The notes: a model not told the origin generated them from the sequence alone. A stretch of DNA of 64,000 nucleotides from Desulfobulbus rhabdoformis (GCF_016919065.1 NZ_JAFFQA010000001.1:179070-243069); one strand, 5' to 3'; counted from the stretch's first letter, positions 22,229 through 31,699 are shown. Program-made: numbers and translations.

Positions 22229-24059
22229 CAATTTTCTCCTGTTCGTTCTTGTCCTTGGTCGGAAAGTCGAGAATAGTGTCCACCCCATGGGTTGCCAACG
22301 GGTGGGAACTGCGGCGCTCAAGAAAGCGTTCGGTTTCGGCTCCGGCCAGTTCCGGGTGGCGAATGATGTGCGGGGTGAGTAGAATCACGGTCTCGGTTTT
22401 TTCTTTGGTGTCACTGATATCTTTAAAGAAGAAACCCAGGCCCGGAATGTCGCCCAAAAGCGGCACCTTGTTTTCATATTCCATCAGCTCCTCACGAATA
22501 ATGCCGCCCAGGGCGATGGTCTGGCCTGAGGCAGCTGTGACAATTGAGGTCAGCTCGTTGGTTTCCTTACCGTCCAGAGGAAATTGGACCACCTCGCCGG
22601 TGGATTCGTTGGCCACACCAATGGTTGTCATGTTGTATTGGGGCGAGGATATCTCGGCCTCCAGGTCCATGGTGATGGTCCCGTCCTCGTTGATGAATGA
22701 GGAAATCTCTATATCCGTTCCCAGCTCCTCCCGATTGACCGTCACCTCAAACATGGTGCTGGTGACATCGCCCTCATCGTTGTAGAGCACCTTGCTCTCC
22801 ACATCGTCGCGCAGGGGAACCTCCTGGCCGATAAAAAATTCCACCTTGGAGTTGTTGGCGCTCATCAGATAGGGGGTGGACAGTACCTTGACCCGATCAT
22901 CTCGGGCATAGAGGGCCAGCCTTGCCTGGATATGCTCATTGCCGAAGAGCAGGGTGGAGGTGGGGCTGGGGGGGCCGGATGTTGAGCCCATTGTATTCCA
23001 GGTATCGCGGAACCGGTGTGCTATGCCATTGTCTGTCCACTGGGTCAGATCCCCGCTATAATCCACCTGAAAAAAGCTCTCGAATCCGCCGGTGAGATTG
23101 ATCTGCAAGATGGCGATCTCCAGAAGCACCTGGCTGGTTGGGGTGTCCATCAACTCGATGATACGACCGATGTCCTCGAGGATGGATTCATCCAGGGATC
23201 GGGCGATGATTGAGTTGTTGCGCTTGAACACGGTGAGCACCGCGGGAACGGACTTGTCTATTTTTTTGCTCAGCGCCAGGGCGTTGTTGCCGTGCTGATC
23301 CAGCTCACCCAGGTTGACCAGCTTCTTGACCTCCTTGCTGTCAAGGCTGGCCAGCTTGCTCGTCTCCTCGTCCACGGAGAGCTTCTCTCCAGCTTCTTTT
23401 TCTTCCTTGACATGCCCATAGACCTCTTCACTGCCGATATCATTGAATTGGATCTTGGCGCTCATCACAGCCTGGAGGATCTTCGCCATGTCATTGGCAT
23501 TAGTGTAGCGTAGCCAGTAGGCCCGGCTCTTTTCATTGCGGCGGATGACCATCTCACTGGCATACTCCTCGGTGGTCATGAGAGTGATGATTCGTTCATC
23601 CTCCCGGTACCAGAGGTCGTTGAGCCGGCAGATCGATTCCAGGGCCTGGCGCAGTGGGATATGGTGGAGGTAGGTTGTGATGGGCAGGTCCGCAGCCTTT
23701 CGCGAGACCGCGATGTTAAATCCCGACATCTCCGAGAGGGTGGCCGCCACCTGAATCAGTGGTATCTCGTTGACAGCCAGCTGTTCAACCTCAGTCCGCA
23801 ACCCCAGAGGGCTACGATAATGTTGACGCATCAAAGCCTGAGCCTCCTCCATTCCCGAGACCCGGTTGCCGGAGATAATTTTCACGATCGGTTTTTCCGC
23901 AGGGGGAGGTGGCAGAAGCTTTTTCTGCGTTGGCCGGGCCTTTTGGGGGGGCTGAGAAAAGGGGTGTCCGTCCAGTAGGGCCCCCTGGCGCTCCTTGTAG
24001 CCACAGCCGTGTACAAGCAGCATCGCTGCCAGCCAGGTGATGGTGCGCCAGCCTTTCAT
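22179..24059 (-). CDS. Outer-membrane secretin (PilQ/MshL/GspD superfamily), lipoprotein
   Basis: 626 residues. Lipoprotein signal with LAAMLLVHGCGYK. A Pro-rich linker follows, then the secretin short N-domain (VAATLSEMSGFNIAVS) and N-domains to ~300. The secretin core is VLLEIAILQINLTGGFESFF in the N3 region, and the diagnostic C-terminal VPLLGDIPGLGFFFK followed by TVILLTPHIIR. No AMIN domain is seen, which favours MshL over PilQ. It forms the outer-membrane gate for the pseudopilus. Its start overlaps the PilP-like gene stop by 4 bases. Confidence 0.94.
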   Translation of the reverse strand: MKGWRTITWLAAMLLVHGCGYKERQGALLDGHPFSQPPQKARPTQKKLLPPPPAEKPIVKIISGNRVSGMEEAQALMRQHYRSPLGLRTEVEQLAVNEIPLIQVAATLSEMSGFNIAVSRKAADLPITTYLHHIPLRQALESICRLNDLWYREDERIITLMTTEEYASEMVIRRNEKSRAYWLRYTNANDMAKILQAVMSAKIQFNDIGSEEVYGHVKEEKEAGEKLSVDEETSKLASLDSKEVKKLVNLGELDQHGNNALALSKKIDKSVPAVLTVFKRNNSIIARSLDESILEDIGRIIELMDTPTSQVLLEIAILQINLTGGFESFFQVDYSGDLTQWTDNGIAHRFRDTWNTMGSTSGPPSPTSTLLFGNEHIQARLALYARDDRVKVLSTPYLMSANNSKVEFFIGQEVPLRDDVESKVLYNDEGDVTSTMFEVTVNREELGTDIEISSFINEDGTITMDLEAEISSPQYNMTTIGVANESTGEVVQFPLDGKETNELTSIVTAASGQTIALGGIIREELMEYENKVPLLGDIPGLGFFFKDISDTKEKTETVILLTPHIIRHPELAGAETERFLERRSSHPLATHGVDTILDFPTKDKNEQEKIDAAAGTGTSGSSTPTK

Positions 24060-24487
24060 AGCCAGACCTTGTACTGCTGATTGTTTTCTCCCACGATCAC
24101 CGCTGACCGCTCCCCCAGTTGTCGCAGGGTCAGGAGGTGTTCTTCGTCTTTGCCCAGCACGCGAATCTTGTCGCCTACCCGTACCCGCCGAAGCTGGATC
24201 TCCTCTTTTTTAGCCTGCGCCCCCTCTTCACTCTGCACCACAAACAGGGCGATCTGCTGCCCCCCTACCTTGATGATGCCACGTAGCTGGCAGCCCTCGA
24301 CCACCTTGCCGTAGCTGGCGTTGGAAAGTCTTTTTTTCGGCGTGCTGAACGGATTACGGCCTGATTCGACCAGGCTGCCCGGCATCAATGGTACAGGTTG
24401 TTCAATGGCCCCCCAGGCGATAGAGGTTGTGGCCATGCACACCAGGATGAGCCCAAGGGGCCCATAAGAGATGTTTTTTCTTTTCAT
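24056..24487 (-). CDS. PilP-like pilus assembly lipoprotein/periplasmic linker
   Basis: About 143 residues from ATG 24487 (the longer ATG at 24529 would overlap the pilO stop more). A signal peptide LGLILVCMATTSIAWGA is followed by a short linker (ESGRNPFSTPKKR) and a beta-rich HR-domain with GCQLRGIIKVGGQQIALFVV, then VGDKIRVLGKDEEHLLTL. This is the layout of PilP or GspC: a linker binding the secretin and a small beta-barrel with a repeated 'G.i...G...A...' pattern. The position between PilO and secretin supports PilP. No lipobox Cys is evident. Confidence 0.8.
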   Translation of the reverse strand: MKRKNISYGPLGLILVCMATTSIAWGAIEQPVPLMPGSLVESGRNPFSTPKKRLSNASYGKVVEGCQLRGIIKVGGQQIALFVVQSEEGAQAKKEEIQLRRVRVGDKIRVLGKDEEHLLTLRQLGERSAVIVGENNQQYKVWL

Positions 24488-24491
24488 TAAA

Positions 24492-25034
24492 TTAAACCCG
24501 CAACGTTGCTGTGATAAGCACTTCATCATATTCGCCCTGATCGAGTTCGATCCTTAGCTGCCTGAGCTCAAGTGGCCGGGTCATCTGCTTGAGCCGTTCA
24601 ATCAGGACCACGAAATCATAAAATTGGCCGCGCAGCTGAAGATCGACCTTTTTCCACTTGTAGACATCCGTAACCTCAGTCTCCTTGGGGATCAGCTTCA
24701 GCACCTGCATGTTTTCGTGCTGGGCCATGAGGCTGATCTCGGCCAGTATTTCCGTGACCTCGGATTCGGCATCGGTCCGCCCGCCAGCTGCGTGCAGGGC
24801 TGCGGCCATTTTTTTTTCTTCGTCATGTTGTCGTTCCAGCCGTCTTTTTAAACCGGCTGGATTGGGAGGCTCCTGGAGCCTGTTATAAGCGCCGATCTTT
24901 TTATTGAGGCGGGAAATGGTTTTTTTTAGGGCCTTGGCCTCGGGGTCATAGACCTTTTTCATGTAAAAATAGCTGCCGCTCACCAGGATGGCGGCGATCA
25001 GACCAAAGGACTCCAGCTTTGTCAGTTTTTTCAT
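24492..25034 (-). CDS. pilO: PilO-like inner-membrane assembly protein
   Basis: 180 residues: one N-terminal membrane helix (FGLIAAILVSGSYFYM), a coiled coil (~35-85: KALKKTISRLNKKIGAYNRL), then a ferredoxin-like domain (~100-180, VLKLIPKETEVTDVYKWKKV). PilO forms heterodimers with PilN and links the cytosolic PilM ring to PilP and the secretin. It follows the PilM-PilN fusion (4-base overlap), which is the conventional order. Sequence identity to GspM is equally possible; family placement rests on order and topology. Confidence 0.82.
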   Translation of the reverse strand: MKKLTKLESFGLIAAILVSGSYFYMKKVYDPEAKALKKTISRLNKKIGAYNRLQEPPNPAGLKRRLERQHDEEKKMAAALHAAGGRTDAESEVTEILAEISLMAQHENMQVLKLIPKETEVTDVYKWKKVDLQLRGQFYDFVVLIERLKQMTRPLELRQLRIELDQGEYDEVLITATLRV

Positions 25035-26671
25035 CGCCGTTGTTTTCCCTTTCTGCTCATTCCCTGATTGGCTGCTATGGTCTTCGTTGTTGTTTGATGC
25101 AGGGTCTCACTGGTGTTGAGTTCGAGGGTAAACTGCAGCCCCTCTTCCCCCTTTTGTTCCATAGCTTTTATACGTACCGACCGACACCAGGCGTGCTTCT
25201 GCAGCTGCACGGCGAACCGGCCAACCAGGGACGAGTCCTCGGTAATTCCCTGCACCAGGTATCCGCCGTCTTTCTGCTGACTCACCGACTCCAACCGCAT
25301 TGCCTCGGGCAGGCTGAAAAAGGCCACCAGAACCTGCTCCAGGTGAATCAGGTTGTCGTCCGCGCCTTGCTTGAGAAACGCAATTTTTTTCTTGTGCTCC
25401 GTGGTCTTGCGCTCCAGGTTCTTGAGTTGGGTTTCGAGTTTGTCATACTGGTCAAACTTTGTTTTGCGGACAGCGGTTTTACTCTCCAGTTCCACGATCT
25501 GTTTTTTGTAGCGTTCCTTGCAGTTTTTCATGTACCCGTAGTGGGCCAGAAGACCACCGGCCATGAGGATTGCCGCACCAATGGGTACCAGGTGGCCGCT
25601 TTGGCGAATTCGCACCGGCAGGGGGATGGCGTCGGTGATGCCGATCAGTTGCCAGGTCGCACTTGATATCTCGCGCAGGGCCGCACCCACGGCAACGCAG
25701 TAGAGGGCATTCTGGCCGTCATGGCTTGCCCGGCCCAACTTGTCGGCCCGGTGCAACTCCATGGGTTGTGCTCCGTACTCGCAACGCTGGTTTAAAAAGT
25801 TGACGATCTCTCTTTGGGTGGCTCCCACACCGGTCAGCGCCAGCGGTACAGGGCCTGGAACCTGTTTGAGGAGAAAATCAAGGGACAGCAGGGGATCGCT
25901 TTCCTCTCCCCCCTCGATTATCTCCAGCAAGACCTCTCGCCCCAGGGGGTAGGTATTGATCTGCTTGGGCTGCCTCCCCTTGATTACCGTGAAGTTGGCA
26001 TAGTCCTGGCCGATGTCGAAGACTGCTTGAGCTACATCCGGTTGGTCAAGAAACAGGGGTATGAAAAAGCAGACCTCTGGGGGGTAGAGGCGAATCAGCC
26101 GCAGCTTGGCCCGCTTGCAAATCTGGCGCATGGCCCGGTAGACGTTTTGCTCGATCACCGAAACATTGACATCCATCTCGGGGTCGGCCTCGGTCAGCAA
26201 GACCAGCTCTTCCTGCTCTGCGGGATTGACCCGTTCGGCTCCTATCAGGGCCTGCGTGCCAGAGATACCCGTATAGGGCTCCACCTCCCAGCGCAGGGCA
26301 TCGCAGAGCTGATACTGGCGCAGCTTTTTGACCTTACCACGGTTCATGGTGACCTGGACCGAGCGAGCCATTGGTGTCACCAACGCCATGGGGCCTGATG
26401 AATAGTCCAAACGCTCGCTCAGCTCTTTGAGGTTAGCCGGATCCGGCAGGTCATCGGTGGGATTGGAGCGCTCGATAATGACAAAGTTCTGCACCGTCAG
26501 CTTACGGCCCCTGCCTTCGGCAACAGCACCGATGATCTGGTGACCGCAGATCTCCACAGCAAGCATACGCCGGGTGGGCAGAAGTCGCTCAAGGCGCTCT
26601 CCCAGTCCGAAGATTCGTCTGCCCAGTTGCCTGGGGTGAGGTATGTGGGATAGTCTGAAAGGTAATCGCAT
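25031..26671 (-). CDS. PilM-PilN fusion protein
   Basis: 546 residues. Residues ~35-345 are a PilM/FtsA-like actin fold (MLAVEICGHQIIGAVAEG, then QAVFDIGQDYANFTVI with the phosphate-2 Asp-Gly pattern, and ALTGVGATQREIVNFL). They are followed by one membrane helix (~358-380), a coiled coil (~385-430: KTKFDQYDKLETQLKNLERK) and a PilN-like domain (LRLESVSQQKDGGYLVQGIT). Usually pilM and pilN are separate genes; GspL of type II systems has the same fused layout (actin-like, helix, ferredoxin-like). The fusion therefore could be called a divergent GspL. The fixed stoichiometry is notable. Confidence 0.85.
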   Translation of the reverse strand: MRLPFRLSHIPHPRQLGRRIFGLGERLERLLPTRRMLAVEICGHQIIGAVAEGRGRKLTVQNFVIIERSNPTDDLPDPANLKELSERLDYSSGPMALVTPMARSVQVTMNRGKVKKLRQYQLCDALRWEVEPYTGISGTQALIGAERVNPAEQEELVLLTEADPEMDVNVSVIEQNVYRAMRQICKRAKLRLIRLYPPEVCFFIPLFLDQPDVAQAVFDIGQDYANFTVIKGRQPKQINTYPLGREVLLEIIEGGEESDPLLSLDFLLKQVPGPVPLALTGVGATQREIVNFLNQRCEYGAQPMELHRADKLGRASHDGQNALYCVAVGAALREISSATWQLIGITDAIPLPVRIRQSGHLVPIGAAILMAGGLLAHYGYMKNCKERYKKQIVELESKTAVRKTKFDQYDKLETQLKNLERKTTEHKKKIAFLKQGADDNLIHLEQVLVAFFSLPEAMRLESVSQQKDGGYLVQGITEDSSLVGRFAVQLQKHAWCRSVRIKAMEQKGEEGLQFTLELNTSETLHQTTTKTIAANQGMSRKGKQRR

Positions 26672-26710
26672 CGTGATCCGGCGCCCACCGCCGCGTTGGT
26701 GTTGAGAAAT

Positions 26711-28858
26711 TTAAGGTGCGGCGATAAATAAATTTGTATCCAAAGTCAGATTGGTTCTCGGTTCATGCCCGTTGTGCGGGTAGAGGTTGTAGTTGAGCCT
26801 GGTGTGCAGCTCGCCGCTGTCCACTGCATCGTTGGTTGTGCCGTTGTCCTGCCAGACCACCAGTTGTCGGGTGCCGGTGCAGGCTGTGCCCGTGTCGTCA
26901 AACTGGAGAGCCGTGGGACCCAAGGTCCAGGTGGTACCGATCAGGCTGCCTTCGGTTCCAGCGGTGAACAGTTCCGAGAGCAGGTTACCGGAAGCGTCGA
27001 TTCCGTAAACGAACCGTGCCTTGGTGGTTCCGTTGGTGGCATTCTCCACCACCAAGGTCTCCAGGGTTAGCCAACCCGGCAGCCAGTCCGATCCGCGCAG
27101 GATCATCACCAGGTTGTCCGCGTTATGGCCGCCGCTGTTATTGGGCTCATAGCTACTCAGATCCACGCTCTCGGTGAATGAAGCCGGTTGCAGATAGTCG
27201 TTGTTACCGTCCACCGCACCCTCGGGCAGGGTGTCGCTGTCGCCGAAATCAAAGAGACCGTCCGGCCCACGACTGAGCACCAGCAAGCGGTCATCCTCCG
27301 TGTGCAGGACATCGTCACTGCCGTCGTCCAGAAAGAAGAGCAGCTCCCGGCCCCAGCCATCGACCAGCTGCTCCTCCTTGCCCTGGGCGATTATCGGAGG
27401 CAGGTAGGGGCCATTCCAGCCGATTCCGGGGCCGGAGCCCGTGGAGATCGTTGCCGAAGGATCGGTGATAACCAGGGCCGGCGCAGGCAAGCGGTCAAAG
27501 TCGACCTCGGCCGAGTCCGCTCCGGTGTTGGGTTCGTCGCTCCACAGCCCACGCGGCTGGCCTTTGGTGTAGCTCACCGGAGTGGACTCCTCGTTCTGGT
27601 CGTCCCAGAAGTCGTCGGTTTCGTTCTCTGCGGTGCCGTTATCCTCCCAGCGGAACAGGGCGGGCCAGCGGCAGAGCGCTCCGGTATAGCCGCTGTTGAA
27701 CCCGTCTTCACCTGCAGTGGCCGTACCGATCAAGGACCGGCGCACCTGCTCCATCAAAGCTTCAGTCTGCTGGCGCCTGTAGAGGTTACGCTCGGCAAAC
27801 ACCGTGCGCCACTCAATGGAAGAGATGGCCATGACGATGTTATCCTCGTTGTACGGATCGCTTGGATTATAGCCCTTTGGGTCGCTGGCGGAGGCATCAT
27901 ATTTCGTGCCCATACGGTCGTCCGCATCTACATTCCAACCGCTGGAACCCAAGGTACCCTTGGCGGGGTAGGTCCCCTCAAAATCTGCACCCTCTGAGAT
28001 GATCCAGAACAGGGTCTCCCCTGCGTGGTCCGGGTCCTCGGAAATAAAAAAACGAAAGGCCCGGTCCCAGGCGTCGGCCAGACGACCATCGGTCTGTTTC
28101 AGGCGGAAGTCTTCCTTATTGTCATAGTGTTCGCCTAGGTCCCCATCACTGGGGGCATAATCGCCTTCTTCCCATTCCTCGGCGCCAAGGACCATGCTAT
28201 ACACCGGTTTCAGCAGTCCATAGTCCCCATCGTCGCTGGCCAGGTGTTTGCTATCCTCGGGCTTGTTGTCCGTGGGATACACCAGGTAGGGCCCCTTCCA
28301 GCGATCCGGATCAAGCTGGGAGGCCTTCTCGCTACTGGGCTGATCGGTCCAGAGCCCACATGGCTGTCCCTCGTTCTCGGTCTCCAGGCCGCCTATGTGG
28401 TCGCTGTTGCTGGCTGCATTGGTCAGTTGGCGATAGGGCCGGTCCCAGACCCATCGACCCGCTATAAAGCTGCCCATGGGGCGGTAGTAATAGATCGAGT
28501 CATTGGATGCGGATTCCGGGTCAAAGTCCGGCGGCGTGCCGATCACCGTCTCACGCACCTGGGGCGCGGCCTCCCACAGGTCCGGCCAGGACTCCATGTC
28601 GCCAACATAGCCGCCGATGATTCGGCGGCCATTGGCATCGAATCGATCCGGATCGCCGACCAGGGCCCGTCGGATCTGTTCCATCTTCTGCCGGGTGAGA
28701 CGCTCCCGTTCCCGCGTATTGAGATGCCCTAGAACCGGGTAAACCATTGCCGCCAGCATCCCCATGATGGTCAATACCATCAACATTTCCATCAGGGTGA
28801 AACCTGCGGAAGGAAGTTGGGGAGGGGCCTGGTTTACCTGTGCATGTGTCTTGATCAT
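26711..28858 (-). CDS. Very large pseudopilin with tandem-duplicated extracellular domain
   Basis: About 715 residues (start taken at ATG 28858; the upstream frame reaches 29014 and no start has a good ribosome binding site). Prepilin leader and helix: PSAGFTLMEMLMVLTIMGML, cleavage after Gly with Glu at +5. The extracellular part holds two related halves. Each opens with a 'MEQ(I/V)RR(A/S)L(I/V)G' helix and 'GY.G....WP.L', then GPYL, then '(L)(A/V)D.W.R' followed by 'FF(I/L)', a Gly-Asp loop, and '.DN(I/V)VM.I...(E/D)W'. Normal pseudopilins are 120-250 residues, so this is unusual. A glyco- or calcium-binding tip or adhesin is inference. Confidence 0.88.
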   Translation of the reverse strand: MIKTHAQVNQAPPQLPSAGFTLMEMLMVLTIMGMLAAMVYPVLGHLNTRERERLTRQKMEQIRRALVGDPDRFDANGRRIIGGYVGDMESWPDLWEAAPQVRETVIGTPPDFDPESASNDSIYYYRPMGSFIAGRWVWDRPYRQLTNAASNSDHIGGLETENEGQPCGLWTDQPSSEKASQLDPDRWKGPYLVYPTDNKPEDSKHLASDDGDYGLLKPVYSMVLGAEEWEEGDYAPSDGDLGEHYDNKEDFRLKQTDGRLADAWDRAFRFFISEDPDHAGETLFWIISEGADFEGTYPAKGTLGSSGWNVDADDRMGTKYDASASDPKGYNPSDPYNEDNIVMAISSIEWRTVFAERNLYRRQQTEALMEQVRRSLIGTATAGEDGFNSGYTGALCRWPALFRWEDNGTAENETDDFWDDQNEESTPVSYTKGQPRGLWSDEPNTGADSAEVDFDRLPAPALVITDPSATISTGSGPGIGWNGPYLPPIIAQGKEEQLVDGWGRELLFFLDDGSDDVLHTEDDRLLVLSRGPDGLFDFGDSDTLPEGAVDGNNDYLQPASFTESVDLSSYEPNNSGGHNADNLVMILRGSDWLPGWLTLETLVVENATNGTTKARFVYGIDASGNLLSELFTAGTEGSLIGTTWTLGPTALQFDDTGTACTGTRQLVVWQDNGTTNDAVDSGELHTRLNYNLYPHNGHEPRTNLTLDTNLFIAAP

Positions 28859-28997
28859 TGGTTCTATCGGAGTATTGTGCTGCTGCATCCGGTAGGCAGA
28901 AAAAGCTCTGCCCCCCTCCAATGCTCGTTGCTGGCTAAGCCTGAGTCGCATTAAAAATCGATAGGGTGAGCACGGTAGTTTGTGCCCATCGAGTTGC

Positions 28998-30077
28998 TTA
29001 ATCAATATCCCCATTACCGCTGAAATCTATGCCCCATCCGGTCATATCCAATGTGGGTAAGACCTCGCCTTCGCTATCCATAATGGCGAAAAAGACACTG
29101 TTTTGCGCCTCGTAGGTGTTCTCTCTTCTTTGGGTGACGGCACTTAGCTCTGCTGCGGAATGGGTACCGGTGGCGGCATAGGCGATCACCGATCCCTTGT
29201 CGCCGATGCCCAGCGGATCATCGTTTGCCAGCCGCTTGGCCGTGGACTCCAGACGCGGCAGCAGCAGGCTGTACCATTTCCACTCGTAGTTGATCGGGGT
29301 CATGCCGCTTTCCGGACAGGAGGAAGCCCCATGGATCAAACCCTTTTTCACGAGCGAGGTTTCGGAGCCCAGACCAAAGATCATGCGAAACATTTCCCCG
29401 GGATGGTCTCGGTCTGCCTCGGTGGCATCGATTTCCGTGGAGGCTATGGTGCCGTCGCCGTCACTGTCACCGCCGCCGGTCATCAGCACAGCCACCCCTG
29501 TGGTCACCGCCTCCATATTAGGCATGCCGGGCACCACGTTACGGTCATAAGGCGAGTTGTAGTTGTACACATGGAGCACACCTAGCCCACGTAGCTCCGC
29601 AGCCTCTGCCGCATTGAGGTAGTGCAGGAAAAAATGGTGGCGCTTGTCCATCTTCAGGCTGAGGACTTCAGGCCCGGTCTCCGGATCCTGGTCCGAGAGC
29701 ATGGGCTTGTAATAGGTTCCGGTGCCGCCCTCCACCGTGACAATATTGATCATGTTGGTGGGGTATTTCCCGGTCTTCTGCAGCTCCGTGGAGATTAGGT
29801 TGATTAGTCGGGTCATGTTGGTCCGGGTCACGGTATGCAGCCCCTCGCCGACGATGCCTGCCAGGCGTGGTGCGGTCATGGAAACCACAAAACCAAGCAG
29901 GGCCACCACTACCAGAAGTTCGAGCAGTGAGAATCCCTCCTCTGTCAATCTGCGTGCATCTGCCTCCGTCGGTGGTTGCGATGACGGGGTGGTGTGCTCG
30001 AGGTCTGTGGAGGTGCAGCAGGCAGTTGGGCATTGTGGCCACCGCCGCAATGGACAGAGACAGGAGGGAGTGAGCAT
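28998..30077 (-). CDS. Large pseudopilin A (359-residue frame)
   Basis: A class III-like prepilin leader EEGFSLLELLVVVALLGFVV starts the helix, with Glu at +5, followed by APRLAGIVGEGL. The globular part is ~280 residues with Asp-rich loops (GGGDSDGDGTIASTEID, EF-hand-like and probably Ca2+-binding) and an unusual Cys at SSCPES. It is a paralogue of the pseudopilin at 30381: both share APRLAGI, LHVYNYN/VNVYNLN and FGLGSE/FGFGPE. The annotated start at 30077 gives a 46-residue leader and no ribosome binding site; a TTG near the TEEGF leader is an alternative. Its end lies within the frame of the next pseudopilin's longest version. Confidence 0.85.
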   Translation of the reverse strand: MLTPSCLCPLRRWPQCPTACCTSTDLEHTTPSSQPPTEADARRLTEEGFSLLELLVVVALLGFVVSMTAPRLAGIVGEGLHTVTRTNMTRLINLISTELQKTGKYPTNMINIVTVEGGTGTYYKPMLSDQDPETGPEVLSLKMDKRHHFFLHYLNAAEAAELRGLGVLHVYNYNSPYDRNVVPGMPNMEAVTTGVAVLMTGGGDSDGDGTIASTEIDATEADRDHPGEMFRMIFGLGSETSLVKKGLIHGASSCPESGMTPINYEWKWYSLLLPRLESTAKRLANDDPLGIGDKGSVIAYAATGTHSAAELSAVTQRRENTYEAQNSVFFAIMDSEGEVLPTLDMTGWGIDFSGNGDID

Positions 30078-30140
30078 GGGGCTTTGTGGTTCCTTGATAC
30101 ATGTTCAGCTCAGGCTGCAACCTGGCGATTGAATGGTTCT

Positions 30141-30229
30141 TGTTCCCCTTAATCGCCCGCGACGTTGGCCAGGGGGAACATATGGCGTGTGTCCGGGTGC
30201 TCTGCGGCTTGGCCGTTGTCGCGGGCGAT
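30141..30229. other. Two mutually exclusive hairpins between pseudopilin genes
   Basis: TGTTCCCC (30141) pairs with GGGGAACA (30173-30180), while ATCGCCCGCGAC to TTGGCC (30152-30170) pairs with GGCCGTTGTCGCGGGCGAT (30211-30229) at 16-17 of 19 positions. The left arm of the second lies in the loop of the first, so the structures compete or form a pseudoknot. The remainder of 30078-30380 shows no credible gene. Confidence 0.55.
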
Positions 30230-30380
30230 ACAGGTTGGTTCCAGGAGAGGCAAAGCCTCCTGGTGCGGGCCATTCGGTCCAGGCGGGGGCCGCAGGTAGC
30301 GTGGCCACCGGCTCGAACGAAGAGCCTGGGGCCGGCGGAGCAGAGGCTGCCCCGCCGGGGAGGGTATGCTTCAGGTGGGA

Positions 30381-31508
30381 TTAGTCGAGGGCTCCAGCGG
30401 TAGGTCCACCAGGGCCTGCTGTGGGGTTCAGGTCGATGCCCCAGAATTCACCGTCGTCAGCCGGGAACTTGTGGCCTTCCGGGCACATGGTGGCATATTG
30501 CCATTTTTCTTGGGCGCCCAGGTCATAAATGCGGGTTTTGTAGTTGTCTGCATTACCCACATAGTCGTAGGCGGCGGTGGGGGCATCGTCATAACCGACG
30601 GCTGCGACCTGAATACTGGTATCGTCACTATCTGCATCAAGTGCAGCTAAGTCTGTTTCATAACCAGTGTTTGTTTCATCAACCGTCGCTTCCAGCCGGG
30701 GGAGGACCAGGTTGTAATCATTGTAGGTTACGTTGTCGGCGTTTTGGATGCCACCTGGGCAATGGGCTGCATTGGAGACGATACCGGATGTGACCAGGCC
30801 GCTTTCAGGGCCAAAACCAAAGACGATACGACTCATGAAATCAGCTTCACCCCAGCCACGTTCGTCGGTTGAAATATCCCAGTTTGTTCCGTCATGCCCC
30901 GCACCGACCATCATCACCGCAATGGGGTTGGTGGCAACGTCCGTATCGAGGGTAAACTCCTCCATGGCCGGAGCCTTGGTTGCTGTAGCGGCCAAATCAA
31001 CCTCATTGGGGCCGGTTGCTGCAGTTTCATCGTAGTCACCCTTAATAGCGGTACCATCATCGTTGTACGCGTCATAGGCATTCAGGTTATAGACGTTAAC
31101 GATGCCCATGCCCTTCAATTCCAAGACTTCATCAGAGGTCAAATAATGAATGCGGAAATGGTTGCGGTCATTGAATTCGGAGGCGATGGTCTCAGCTCCG
31201 TTGTCTGGATCATCATCGGAGATAGCCGGGATCTGATACACGCCGGCAGCGGTCTCTTCAACAATGTTGGTCAGCTTGTCCGGGTAGCGGTTGGTCTTCT
31301 CATAATAACCAGACATCATGGAGATCATTCGATTCTGGTTGGTGTCGCACACTGTATCCACAGCGTCCCCGGATATGCCGGCCAACCGCGGGGCGACCAT
31401 GGCGATCAAGAAGCCCATGATGGTAAGAACGACCAGGATCTCGAGCAGGGTGAAGCCTTCGCTGTTCTGCAGTTTGGCCTGGATTTTTTCTTTCATTGTC
31501 TGTTGCAT
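30381..31508 (-). CDS. Large pseudopilin B (paralogue)
   Basis: 375 residues from ATG 31508 with AAGGAGG 9 bases upstream. Leader NSEGFTLLEILVVLTIMGFL with processing after Gly and Glu at +5. The globular part is rich in Asp and Thr (VGAGHDGTNWDISTDERGWG), with Cys near CDTNQN and CPGG, and an Asp-Asp run (ALDADSDDTSIQV). It shares APRLAGI and the FGFGPES/FGLGSET motif with pseudopilin A; both are about twice the size of ordinary pseudopilins. It is the first structural gene of the run and probably the major subunit. The region upstream carries a GC-rich hairpin. Confidence 0.9.
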   Translation of the reverse strand: MQQTMKEKIQAKLQNSEGFTLLEILVVLTIMGFLIAMVAPRLAGISGDAVDTVCDTNQNRMISMMSGYYEKTNRYPDKLTNIVEETAAGVYQIPAISDDDPDNGAETIASEFNDRNHFRIHYLTSDEVLELKGMGIVNVYNLNAYDAYNDDGTAIKGDYDETAATGPNEVDLAATATKAPAMEEFTLDTDVATNPIAVMMVGAGHDGTNWDISTDERGWGEADFMSRIVFGFGPESGLVTSGIVSNAAHCPGGIQNADNVTYNDYNLVLPRLEATVDETNTGYETDLAALDADSDDTSIQVAAVGYDDAPTAAYDYVGNADNYKTRIYDLGAQEKWQYATMCPEGHKFPADDGEFWGIDLNPTAGPGGPTAGALD

Positions 31509-31604
31509 TGTCGTTGCCCTCCTTACAGGCATGAATGCGGAGCCGTCTCCCCCTCGGATTCCGGGCACCCTGAGAAAAATAATGTATTTAGGGTACAAAA
31601 CGTT

Positions 31605-31621
31605 CCGGGCGCCGCGCCCGG
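31605..31621 (-). terminator. GC-rich stem-loop upstream of pseudopilin B
   Basis: CCGGGCG pairs with CGCCCGG around a 3-base loop, ~80 bases after the stop of the small gene at 31700 (- strand). The T content after it is weak (GTTTTG), so it may be an attenuator between the small gene and pseudopilin B. Confidence 0.45.
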
Positions 31622-31699
31622 CAGGTAGGTGGTAGGGATAGCGGGTTGCCCCGTTTGTCCGCTTCGCATGGGACAGGGTGCTCGTCTGCCCCATGCGGT

